From the NCBI GenBank assembly GCA_002102825.1, contig DABJ01000040.1, forward strand, positions 25,774-43,542: 17,769 nt of DNA. Direction: 5' to 3'. The stretch comes from Candidatus Gastranaerophilales bacterium HUM_12. GTDB lineage: Bacteria > Cyanobacteriota > Vampirovibrionia > Gastranaerophilales > Gastranaerophilaceae. The notes beneath the pieces were generated by a model, which searched no databases, was not told the DNA's origin, and saw only the letters and a list, made by a program, of their open reading frames with translations. A program made the position numbers and the translations under genes. Shown piece by piece: positions 1 to 6,301 of this stretch (positions within the stretch are counted from its first letter, which is position 1; each line of letters begins with the position of its first letter).

Positions 1-816
1 CAAGTTTTGAATGGCTTTGCTATCTCCATCAATACCCTCTTTGAGCATCTTTTTGGCAACATCACCTTGTGTATCAAGCATTTTACAAACAGTTTCAATA
101 TTTCTAACTTTTGTTGAAAGAATTACGTCTGCATTATTTGTAATATTTCCTGTCACGTTTTGGTAAGCGGCTAAAGCGGCAGATGAAGTACCTTGCATCA
201 AGTTACCTAAAACAGTTGTACCGGCACCGTAAACACCTAAATATGGAGAAATTGCTGTTAAAATACCGCCGAAACCTGAAATACAACTAGCAAATGGCAT
301 AACAACATTTGAAGTAATTCTACCTAAACCACTTCCTGTACCGATACCATAAGCAGCAGCACTTGTAATATCTGCAAGTCCGCCAATACTTGATGCATAA
401 CCGGTTGCAGAACCTGAAGTACTTGTTCCCCAACCGCCTAGAACAGATGATGCTCCACCTGTTGCAAGTCCGTAAATAGAACTTATCGGAGCTGCACCTG
501 ATGGAAATCCGGAATAATTGTATAATGAATCCGTTCCATAAGCTGAACCGGTATTTGTTTTTGAATAGTAAGATGTTCCGGAAATATTCATTGTTTCAGA
601 ACCACCGAAAACAGTTGCAAATGAAGATGGGGCAAGTAAACTTGCTAAGTTATACAAAAGTCCGCCTGCGGATTCAAAACCCGTCCCCGTGCCACTTCCT
701 GAAACAGTTAAATCTCTTAACCTATCGTAAGTTTCCCAAAGTTGAGCTTTTGCAGCTCCGCTGGCATCTCCGAATCTATTTGCTATTACCAAGTTACTAT
801 CATTTTTGTAAGACAT
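1..816 (-). CDS. Gly/Ser/Ala-rich protein of unknown function (partial, 3' end missing)
   Basis: An open frame of 272 codons runs without a stop from ATG at 816-814 to the left edge, so the C-terminus lies outside the window. The start MSYKNDSNLVIANRFGDASG follows a good Shine-Dalgarno (AAGAGG, complement of 822-827). No N-terminal signal peptide is visible. Residues 40-175 are rich in Gly, Ser, Ala, Thr and Tyr (for example GGWGTSTSGSATGYASS), a low-complexity composition typical of surface or structural proteins. The later part (LGVYGAGTTVLGNLMQ onward) is more hydrophobic and Ala-rich, then becomes helical and charged (STKVRNIETVCKMLDTQGDV). It lies 33 bases downstream of the 850-1908 gene on the same strand with no promoter or terminator between them, so the two are probably co-transcribed. 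I do not recognise the family. That it is a real gene is supported by the long open frame, the ribosome binding site and the gene spacing; any function is inference. Confidence 0.75.
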   Translation of the reverse strand, partial: MSYKNDSNLVIANRFGDASGAAKAQLWETYDRLRDLTVSGSGTGTGFESAGGLLYNLASLLAPSSFATVFGGSETMNISGTSYYSKTNTGSAYGTDSLYNYSGFPSGAAPISSIYGLATGGASSVLGGWGTSTSGSATGYASSIGGLADITSAAAYGIGTGSGLGRITSNVVMPFASCISGFGGILTAISPYLGVYGAGTTVLGNLMQGTSSAALAAYQNVTGNITNNADVILSTKVRNIETVCKMLDTQGDVAKKMLKEGIDGDSKAIQNL

Positions 817-849
817 TTTAAACCTCTTATTATAATTAATGTGAATCTA

Positions 850-1908
850 TTAGCTTTCAAATGTTTTGAATGTACTTTCGATGTTTTTAGAAATAATTTT
901 GTGAACTGCATCCATTTCTGTTTGAAGAGCATTTTGTTCAGTATCAAGAGCTTTCAATCTCAACTCTAAAGTTCTATCTTCTGTCTGAATTTGTTCTGTC
1001 TTAGCATTGATATCTTGAACATTTTTTTCATAAACTTGTTTTTCATAGTTATATTTGTTCATTGCGTCGTTATATGCGGCATCATCAGTAACACTTGAAG
1101 TTGTTAAATCATAAATTACAGACGAACCCTCTAACTGCAATGATGTTGCTCTTCCGCTGCTATCATATTCAATAATTCCATATTTTGAAACTTCTTTATT
1201 GGTTGATTGATAATCAGAATAATATGAATGAAGTGCAGCAGTTGCATCTTGCCTACAAGCCTCCAAACTATCTGTTGTATTAGAAGTTGCAGATGCAAAA
1301 TTTACGTGACTATTTGCATCTGTCCATAAATAAATATTTTCCAGAGCAGAAGTATCACCATTTGTTTTATAATTTTTCCAATCTTTCGCGATTTGAGTAT
1401 CCGGCCAATCCTCTGCAATTTGATCTAAAGCTGCACTATAAGTCCCCCAAGAGCTATTTGAACTAGTATCAGTTCTATCAATAGTTGACAATTGAGTTAA
1501 TTTTTTTGTACCAACCATATAATAAGGATCTACACCCTCTTCTGTTGGTACAACATATTGAACTTGAGGGTTAGAATTTGTGTTTCTGATTCCTTTGTAT
1601 TCAGAAATTTTTGCAAAGTACGTTACATAAGAATTGTAATGAATACCATCAGAATCAGTGTAATCCGCATCTTGAATTTGAGAAATTGTTTGAGTTGAAT
1701 CACCATTTTGGAATGTATATTGTGTCTTAGTATAATCATTTGAACTAGGAGCTGTTGGCACGTCCATATCATATAACTTATTCCACAATTCGGAACTTTG
1801 GTTTGCCAAAGCAGTTCTAGCTTGGTTAATTTGTTGACCTTCATATTCAACGTTTGATTTTCTTGCGGCTAGTGAAATCCATCTAGCTTGAGATGCGGCC
1901 ATGCCCAT
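850..1908 (-). CDS. Uncharacterised 352-aa protein, helical ends around a variable Ser/Thr/Asp/Tyr-rich middle
   Basis: The start MGMAASQARWISLAARKSN has a strong Shine-Dalgarno (AAGGAG, complement of 1919-1924) 10 bases upstream. The first ~45 residues look helical (SQARWISLAARKSNVEYEGQ, then QINQARTALANQSSELW). The middle, about residues 50-270, is polar and rich in Ser, Thr, Asn, Asp and Tyr. The C-terminal ~80 residues form a strongly predicted coiled coil (KQVYEKNVQDINAKTEQIQ, LRLKALDTEQNALQTEMDAV) ending KNIESTFKTFES. There is no signal peptide or membrane segment. Terminal helices flanking a variable centre is the layout of flagellin and hook-associated proteins, but no diagnostic motif is present and I would not assign that family. 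It is the upstream member of a two-gene unit with the 1-816 gene and has its own promoter at 1965-1992. I recall similar N- and C-terminal motifs in uncharacterised Gastranaerophilales proteins, but could not check this. Confidence 0.85.
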   Translation of the reverse strand: MGMAASQARWISLAARKSNVEYEGQQINQARTALANQSSELWNKLYDMDVPTAPSSNDYTKTQYTFQNGDSTQTISQIQDADYTDSDGIHYNSYVTYFAKISEYKGIRNTNSNPQVQYVVPTEEGVDPYYMVGTKKLTQLSTIDRTDTSSNSSWGTYSAALDQIAEDWPDTQIAKDWKNYKTNGDTSALENIYLWTDANSHVNFASATSNTTDSLEACRQDATAALHSYYSDYQSTNKEVSKYGIIEYDSSGRATSLQLEGSSVIYDLTTSSVTDDAAYNDAMNKYNYEKQVYEKNVQDINAKTEQIQTEDRTLELRLKALDTEQNALQTEMDAVHKIISKNIESTFKTFES

Positions 1909-1964
1909 ATACTTGTATCTCCTTCTTATATCGTTTTGGATTGAAAATAATTCTACATAGTTTG

Positions 1965-1992
1965 GTTATAATTATTTTTTCAATAAAGTCAA
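1965..1992 (-). promoter_or_regulatory. Sigma-70-type promoter for the 1908-to-1 gene pair
   Basis: On the minus strand, TTGACT (complement of 1987-1992) and TATAAC (complement of 1965-1970) are separated by 16 bases. Transcription would begin near 1957, about 50 bases upstream of the ATG at 1908. This is the best promoter match on that strand between the two divergent genes. A second, unpaired TATAAT lies at the complement of 2006-2011. Confidence 0.55.
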
Positions 1993-2037
1993 TATTCTTT
2001 CTTAAATTATACGGTATTTATTAAGATTTATATAGTA

Positions 2038-2115
2038 TTTTTGGCAAAAATCAACCATGTAGTGTATTTTGACGAAATGAAATCATTTTGCCGAGGTAAA
2101 AACTTTACAGTTTTT
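2038..2115. promoter_or_regulatory. Three short inverted repeats in the divergent intergenic region
   Basis: Three perfect or near-perfect dyads lie in 78 bases. TTTTT-GGC-AAAAA is at 2038-2050, AAATGA-AA-TCATTT at 2075-2088, and AAAAACT-TTAC-AGTTTTT at 2098-2115. The third overlaps the proposed -35 of the rightward promoter. They may be operator sites controlling one or both divergent units. In AT-rich DNA short dyads also arise by chance, so this is tentative. Confidence 0.3.
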
Positions 2116-2131
2116 CTATGTTTCTGATAAT
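2104..2131 (+). promoter_or_regulatory. Candidate promoter for the mlaD-lpxK unit
   Basis: TTTACA (2104-2109) and GATAAT (2126-2131) are separated by 16 bases. Transcription would start near 2138, about 30 bases before the ATG at 2169. It is a moderate match, but is well placed and faces the only rightward unit here. Confidence 0.45.
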
Positions 2132-2168
2132 ATGTTAGTATCTAAATATTATTTAAGAAAGGTATATA

Positions 2169-3536
2169 ATGAAATTTTCTTCATCATTTAAAGTTGGATT
2201 ATTAACATTAGTAGCTTTGGTTTTACTTGTTGGAACAGTTTTGAAAGTTAAAGGAAGAGCTTTTTCTTCTGCAAAACGTATTGAAATCCAATTTAAAGAT
2301 GTAAATGGGTTAAGACCTGGAGCCGGTGTTCAAATTATGGGATTGAAAGTTGGTCAGGTTGAAGAAATTACACCTGTTGTTAAAGGTGAAGATAGTTTTG
2401 TAAATGTAAAATTCGTAATCACAGACCCGACTGTTCAAATTCCGAGAGCATCTTCATTCTCAATTCAACAATCCGGTTTAATCGGAGAATTATTCTTAGA
2501 AATTACTCCGCCTAAAACTAAAACCATTTATATTCCAATGGTAAATAGAAACTTGTTATTTAAAAATGACCCAGTACAAATGAAATTGAGCGGAAAATAT
2601 TATGATGTTGGTTTAGTTAAGGGTGTAGATGTTGTTTCAAGAGATTCAATTCCTTATAACTACAAAAACAATATTCCAACAAGTTATGCATACAAGGTTG
2701 ACTATTTTATCAATCTTCCGGGGTTAATTTTGCCGGAATTTTTGAGAGGTTCTGCCGTATCATATCGGGATACACACAAATTAAGACTTGTATCTTTAGA
2801 TGATATGCCATTAGATTATCCAAAACAAAATTCACCCTACACAATTGTTGAACCGATGAGATTATCAGACTTTATGGATTGGCAATATAAAGCAGCAGAA
2901 ACATTGACTGAATCTACGAAGAAAGTTAATGATATCCTAACAGATCAAACAATTGCTGATTTGAAAATGACAATTAATAACTTGAATGCATTAACAGCAA
3001 AATCTTCAACAACTTTGGGCAAAGTTGATGCATTGTTGGATTCTTCAAAATCTGATATCGAACAACTTCTTGCAATGACTCAACAGGCAACCGATGATTT
3101 TTCTAAATTGTCCGCTAATGTTAACAATATCATTGGAGATAAAGAATTTAAAACTAAATTGATGTCAACTGCCGATTCAATTGACCATTTATCTCGAAAC
3201 TTGAATAAAGTTATGGACGCTGCAGATGCTGAAGCGACCGGTAAAAACTTGAAAATTATTGCCCAAAACCTTTCTCAAATTAGTGAGAGTGTAAACGCAA
3301 TGACAAGTGATGATAAATTGAAAAAACAATTGACATCTGCAATTACAAATGTAAACAATGCAATGGTTGAAGTTTCTACGACATTAGAAACCGTTAACAG
3401 TGTAAATCCAACAAGTCCAAATCAAGCATCAGACTTGAAGAGAATTGTTAGCGATACTGTTGTAACAACTTCTAACTTGAAAAAATTCTCAGAAAAATTG
3501 AATAAGAGATTCTTATTATTCAGATTGTTATTCTAA
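2169..3536 (+). CDS. mlaD: MlaD/MCE-family lipid-transport substrate-binding protein
   Basis: MCE-domain proteins form rings or tubes that carry phospholipids or other lipids across the periplasm, working with an MlaE/MlaF-type ABC transporter. This 455-residue protein has a short N-terminal membrane anchor (about residues 8-26, GLLTLVALVLLVGTVLKV). An MCE domain at about 37-115 follows (VQIMGLKVGQVEEI, then QQSGLIGELFLEITPP). Residues ~118-232 form an extra segment I cannot assign. A long helical, coiled-coil-like tail runs from ~235 to ~440, as in tube-forming MCE proteins, and the C-terminus is short and hydrophobic-basic (NKRFLLFRLLF). It is longer than E. coli MlaD (about 180 residues). 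The Shine-Dalgarno is GAAAGG, six bases before ATG. lpxK begins one base after the stop. No permease or ATPase gene lies in the window, so partners must be elsewhere. The family call is firm; the exact lipid cargo is unknown. Confidence 0.88.
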   Translation: MKFSSSFKVGLLTLVALVLLVGTVLKVKGRAFSSAKRIEIQFKDVNGLRPGAGVQIMGLKVGQVEEITPVVKGEDSFVNVKFVITDPTVQIPRASSFSIQQSGLIGELFLEITPPKTKTIYIPMVNRNLLFKNDPVQMKLSGKYYDVGLVKGVDVVSRDSIPYNYKNNIPTSYAYKVDYFINLPGLILPEFLRGSAVSYRDTHKLRLVSLDDMPLDYPKQNSPYTIVEPMRLSDFMDWQYKAAETLTESTKKVNDILTDQTIADLKMTINNLNALTAKSSTTLGKVDALLDSSKSDIEQLLAMTQQATDDFSKLSANVNNIIGDKEFKTKLMSTADSIDHLSRNLNKVMDAADAEATGKNLKIIAQNLSQISESVNAMTSDDKLKKQLTSAITNVNNAMVEVSTTLETVNSVNPTSPNQASDLKRIVSDTVVTTSNLKKFSEKLNKRFLLFRLLF

Positions 3537-3537
3537 T

Positions 3538-4557
3538 ATGATAAATTTAAAGACTAAAATTACACAAATACATTACCAACGAGATCCTGAAGGTATCATT
3601 TTTGATATCTTAAAGTTTGCTTCGTATTTTTACGCATTTGGAAGTGGATTTAAAAACTTTTTGTATGACAAAAAAATTCTTCGTCCTAAAAAAGTAAAAG
3701 CATTTGTTATTTCAGTTGGAAATATGACAACCGGTGGAGTTGGAAAAACTCCTGTGGTATCAGAAATTGCTAAGTACTTAATAAATCAAGGAGAAAAAGT
3801 TGCAATTGTTTCTCGAGGCTATGGCGGACGATTGAATAACAAAAATGTCAATATGATTTCCGATGGAACAACAATTTTTCATGATGCAGTTCAATCTGGA
3901 GATGAACCGTACTGGTTGGCAGAAAACACTCCGGGGTGCTATGTTTTCACCTGTAAAAATCGTTATCAAGCAGCTAAATGTGCCGTTGAAAAATTCGGAA
4001 TTCAAACAATAATTTTAGATGATGGATTTCAACATAGAAAACTTTATAGAGATTTAGACATTGTTTTGATGGACAGTGTTAAGGGATTCGGAAATGAAAA
4101 TTTACTTCCGGCAGGACCTCTAAGAGAGGGTGCGGAAGCTCTTGACCGAATAGATAAACTCGTTGTTGTTAGTAAAAGTCTTAATCATAAAACAGCAGAA
4201 AAAGTTTCTCGAATTATGCACAAGAGACTGAATTTATCGACAATGGTTTGTTATACAGAGCCGGACTACGTTTATAATATCAAAACAGGTCAGAGATTGT
4301 TAGACGGAGTTCCTGTAACTGCAGTTTGCGCAATTGGTCAACCTCAACAATTTTTTGATTTCCTAACAGATTATCAAGTTGAAAAAACAATTGCTTTTGA
4401 TGATCATCATCAATATGCCCCAATTGACGTAATTAATATCCAAGGAAACATAATCACAACTGAAAAAGATGCGGTGAAACTTGCCCGTTTTGATATGGAT
4501 AACATTTATGCACTTAAATTAAAAACAGTGATTAATGTAGAAGAGTTATTGAAATAA
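3538..4557 (+). CDS. lpxK: Tetraacyldisaccharide 4'-kinase (lipid A biosynthesis)
   Basis: LpxK phosphorylates the 4' position of the tetraacyl disaccharide-1-phosphate to give lipid IVA, at the inner face of the cytoplasmic membrane. The N-terminal ~40 residues contain an amphipathic/hydrophobic stretch (FDILKFASYFYAFGSGF) suited to membrane association. The family's P-loop is GNMTTGGVGKTP at residues 61-72. SGDEPYWLA (residues 120-128) carries the acidic residue known to be catalytic in the family, and DDGFQHRK is at 161-168. At 339 residues the length is normal (E. coli 328). The gene starts one base after the mlaD stop and has no clear Shine-Dalgarno, so translation is probably coupled to mlaD. 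Its stop is three bases from the end of the convergent pilin gene. The presence of lpxK argues that this organism makes lipid A. Confidence 0.95.
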   Translation: MINLKTKITQIHYQRDPEGIIFDILKFASYFYAFGSGFKNFLYDKKILRPKKVKAFVISVGNMTTGGVGKTPVVSEIAKYLINQGEKVAIVSRGYGGRLNNKNVNMISDGTTIFHDAVQSGDEPYWLAENTPGCYVFTCKNRYQAAKCAVEKFGIQTIILDDGFQHRKLYRDLDIVLMDSVKGFGNENLLPAGPLREGAEALDRIDKLVVVSKSLNHKTAEKVSRIMHKRLNLSTMVCYTEPDYVYNIKTGQRLLDGVPVTAVCAIGQPQQFFDFLTDYQVEKTIAFDDHHQYAPIDVINIQGNIITTEKDAVKLARFDMDNIYALKLKTVINVEELLK

Positions 4558-4560
4558 AAA

Positions 4561-5517
4561 TTATTTAAATTCTTTAACTATTTCTTTAAAGTAATCCGGA
4601 TTTTCTTTTGCCTTTTGAGCGCAAGCAACACCATTCATCTTATTAGAAACATTTGGATTACAATATTTGTCTAATTCATTATATGCTGTGGATTTATCAC
4701 CCATTGTCTTTAATTCGCCATCTACAAGTTGGAATGTAAATAAATCATAACCCGCAACATTTGGTGGTGTTCCATATCCGTTAATATCAACAGAAATTGC
4801 GAGGATATCATTTGCAGTATGCCCATAGTTTTCGAACATTAATAATGTTCCGTCTGGAAGAGCTAATTGTCCGTCATCGAGGAATTGGTAGTAAAAATCT
4901 GTTTTATTATCTAGTGCTTTATACCCTTTTGCTCCGTTGTACATTCTGTAACATGGAACACCTGCTTTCATTAAATTTTCAGTAGTTTGGTCTGTATTGC
5001 CGCAATCAATTCCTCCCTTTATATAATTAAGGAATGTTTTATAGTATTTCCCATATCCGTATGTCGTTGGGTCAAGTGAAACTTCGTCATTTTCCATAAG
5101 TTTTATTGTTTGTTGAATTATTGAATATGATTTTAAAAATTGAGTTCGTAATTTCCTAGCTTTTATATTCGTCATTAGAGTCGGAATTGTCATTGCTACA
5201 ACAATTCCTATAATGCCGAGGGTGATTAAGACTTCGGCTAAAGTGAAGGCAACTTTCTTTTTAGTAGACACAGGGGCATTAAGGCACACTGGCACAAAGT
5301 TCTTTACGTTTTTAATATCCTTTTTATCATTTGAACTATTATTAATTGTCATTCCGAACTGCGGATTTTGGCAAGAGTGAAGCGATAGCGGAACTCGTCC
5401 TCGGAAGGGCTGCGTTGAGCCGGCCGACCTACCAATAAACCAAGAAATGTTTCGAAATCTCCTTAACTTTTGAGAGTTTTCGTATTCGTTCACGTTATCA
5501 TTATTTTCTTTAAACAT
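4561..5517 (-). CDS. Type IV pilin-like protein (prepilin cleavage/methylation motif) with unusually long leader
   Basis: The signature is KKKVA/FTLAEVLITLGIIG. Prepilin peptidase should cut after Ala90, leaving Phe91 at the mature N-terminus and Glu95 as the conserved Glu5, followed by a hydrophobic helix. Cleavage after Ala rather than Gly is less common. The mature part is ~228 residues: the N-terminal helix, then a globular domain with four cysteines (in GIDCGNTD, GVPCYRM, KYCNPN, GVACAQ), which could form two disulfides. Ordinary leaders are 5-25 residues; this one is 90. Residues ~20-57 are encoded by a GC-rich repeat-like insertion (5348-5458). The ATG at 5517 has a good Shine-Dalgarno (AAGGAG, complement of 5522-5527). 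Later starts, such as Met56 or the GTG at Val83, have none. A consensus-quality promoter lies upstream, divergent from an XRE regulator. It could be a minor pilin, a pseudopilin of a secretion system, or a DNA-uptake pilin; no assembly genes are nearby. Confidence 0.85.
   Translation of the reverse strand: MFKENNDNVNEYENSQKLRRFRNISWFIGRSAGSTQPFRGRVPLSLHSCQNPQFGMTINNSSNDKKDIKNVKNFVPVCLNAPVSTKKKVAFTLAEVLITLGIIGIVVAMTIPTLMTNIKARKLRTQFLKSYSIIQQTIKLMENDEVSLDPTTYGYGKYYKTFLNYIKGGIDCGNTDQTTENLMKAGVPCYRMYNGAKGYKALDNKTDFYYQFLDDGQLALPDGTLLMFENYGHTANDILAISVDINGYGTPPNVAGYDLFTFQLVDGELKTMGDKSTAYNELDKYCNPNVSNKMNGVACAQKAKENPDYFKEIVKEFK
5348..5458. repeat. GC-rich repeat-like insertion inside the pilin leader
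   Basis: This ~110-base segment starts GTCATTCCGAAC and ends TTTCGAAATCTCC. Its edges form an imperfect inverted repeat (ATTCCGAAC against ATTTCGAAA, 7 of 9). The interior includes GAGTGAAGCGATAGCGG. The first 86 bases are 59% G+C by my count, well above the surrounding AT-rich DNA. The style resembles small dispersed bacterial repeats of the GTCATTCCGAA...AATCTCC type, whose translations often contain phrases like QFGMTI. It is read in-frame as pilin residues ~20-57. Only one copy is in the window, so its repeat nature is inferred from composition and style. Confidence 0.5.
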
Positions 5518-5521
5518 ACTT

Positions 5522-5527
5522 CTCCTT
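5522..5527 (-). promoter_or_regulatory. Ribosome binding site fixing the pilin start
   Basis: AAGGAG on the minus strand sits four bases before the ATG at 5517. No comparable site precedes any later in-frame start closer to the prepilin cleavage site. This supports translation of the whole 90-residue leader, although the spacing is slightly short. Confidence 0.5.
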
Positions 5528-5568
5528 ATCTATTATTTTAAATTACTAGATACAATACATCTTATTTA

Positions 5569-5587
5569 GATGATATAGTATATCGTC
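5569..5587. promoter_or_regulatory. Palindromic operator candidate over the pilin promoter -10
   Basis: GATGATATAGTATATCGTC is an imperfect 19-base palindrome: 16 positions match its own complement, and the centre is one mismatch. It covers the -10 box and the likely transcription start of the leftward pilin promoter. It lies about 77 bases upstream of the XRE regulator gene, the usual location and form of an operator for such a repressor. Binding is inference. Confidence 0.45.
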
Positions 5588-5605
5588 TTATTTGTCAATT
5601 GTCAA
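5577..5605 (-). promoter_or_regulatory. Strong sigma-70-type promoter for the pilin gene
   Basis: On the minus strand a perfect TTGACA (complement of 5600-5605) is 17 bases from TATACT (complement of 5577-5582). Transcription should begin near 5570, about 53 bases before the pilin ATG. The -35 lies in a tandem repeat of the 7-mer TTGTCAA (5592-5605 on the plus strand), which provides a second, badly spaced TTGACA. This is the best promoter match in the window. Confidence 0.7.
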
Positions 5606-5663
5606 AAATATATCATTTATATTCAATAAGAATAATTGTATCTTTATAAAGAGGGATACGTAA

Positions 5664-5984
5664 ATGTCAGAATTAAAAAAACTTCTCGGGCGAAGAGTCC
5701 AAGAATTGAGAAAAACACGAAAGATTAAACAAGAAGAACTTGCAGAAATGATTAATATTGCTCCTCGAAATATGAGTAATATTGAAACTGGCAGATGTTT
5801 TCCATCTCCTGAAAATATTGAAAAAATCGCAAATGTTCTAGATATCAAAATCAAAGACCTATTTGATTTTGAGCATCAACAAGACGATGAAGATTTACTT
5901 GACGGAATTATTTCTCGTATAAAACCTTTAAAAAGAGACCGATTACAAGATTTTTATAAAATAATAAAATCTTTGACAGACTAA
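5664..5984 (+). CDS. XRE (Cro/C1)-family helix-turn-helix transcriptional regulator
   Basis: This is a 106-residue DNA-binding protein. Residues ~5-62 form a Cro/C1 helix-turn-helix: LGRRVQELRKTRKIKQEELA, then recognition-helix region IAPRNMSNIETGRCFPSPEN, then IEKIANVLDIKIKDLF. The C-terminal ~40 residues (QQDDEDLLDGIISRIKPLKR onward) are charged and helical and probably serve dimerisation. It carries no metal- or ligand-binding domain. The Shine-Dalgarno AGAGGG lies about eight bases before ATG. The gene is divergent from the pilin gene, and the shared spacer holds a strong leftward promoter with a palindrome over its -10, so the likeliest job is repression of the pilin gene and perhaps of itself. 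No clear promoter of its own was found. Its stop is one base from the end of the convergent short ORF. The family call is firm; the target is inference. Confidence 0.9.
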   Translation: MSELKKLLGRRVQELRKTRKIKQEELAEMINIAPRNMSNIETGRCFPSPENIEKIANVLDIKIKDLFDFEHQQDDEDLLDGIISRIKPLKRDRLQDFYKIIKSLTD

Positions 5985-5985
5985 A

Positions 5986-6237
5986 TTATCTCCCTCTGAA
6001 ATAATCACAAATCAATTTTTCTTGACGAGGAAGAAGATGCTTAATACGATTTACAATAGTATTATTTTGTAAATCCTCCAGTTGTTTTTTTAGAATAGCT
6101 TTTTCAAGCAATACCTTATCATATAGGTCCGAACAAATTTTGCTCTTATCTATATGTTCTTTTAATTTCGACAGTTGTAATTCTTTTTCTCTTATTGCAG
6201 AAATGAGTTCTTGTTTCACCTTGTATAAACCTCTCAT
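5986..6237 (-). CDS. Small coiled-coil protein of unknown function
   Basis: This ORF has 83 codons from ATG 6237, or 77 residues from the in-frame GTG at 6219. The ATG has no Shine-Dalgarno. The GTG has AGAGG (complement of 6230-6234) ten bases upstream, so it may be the true start. Residues ~5-58 are a charged amphipathic helix with coiled-coil character (KVKQELISAIREKELQLSKL, LLEKAILKKQLEDLQNN). The C-terminus is short and basic (RIKHLLPRQEKLICDYFRGR). It has no signal or membrane segment. It lies 64 bases downstream of the 2-oxoacid oxidoreductase genes on the same strand, so read-through is possible, and is tail-to-tail with the XRE gene. I do not recognise it. The heptad-like pattern and tight packing against the neighbour favour a real gene, but with only moderate confidence. 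Confidence 0.5.
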   Translation of the reverse strand: MRGLYKVKQELISAIREKELQLSKLKEHIDKSKICSDLYDKVLLEKAILKKQLEDLQNNTIVNRIKHLLPRQEKLICDYFRGR

Positions 6238-6274
6238 ATATCACATATCAAGAATAAACTGTTCTATTAAATTT

Positions 6275-6298
6275 AAAATCAACTTTTTAGGTGATTTT
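6275..6298 (-). terminator. Weak stem-loop after the oxidoreductase operon
   Basis: A perfect 7-base inverted repeat, AAAATCA / TGATTTT, encloses a 10-base loop just past the gamma-subunit stop. On the transcribed strand it is followed by AAATTTAATAG rather than a run of T, so it is at best a poor intrinsic terminator. It could equally be a chance dyad. Confidence 0.2.
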
Positions 6299-6301
6299 GA
6301 A

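Noticed and set aside
501..969. Two overlapping plus-strand frames of 106 and 75 codons
   Set aside because: They lie opposite the better supported minus-strand genes (1-816 and 850-1908), have no ribosome binding site, and their translations look like antisense shadow sequence.
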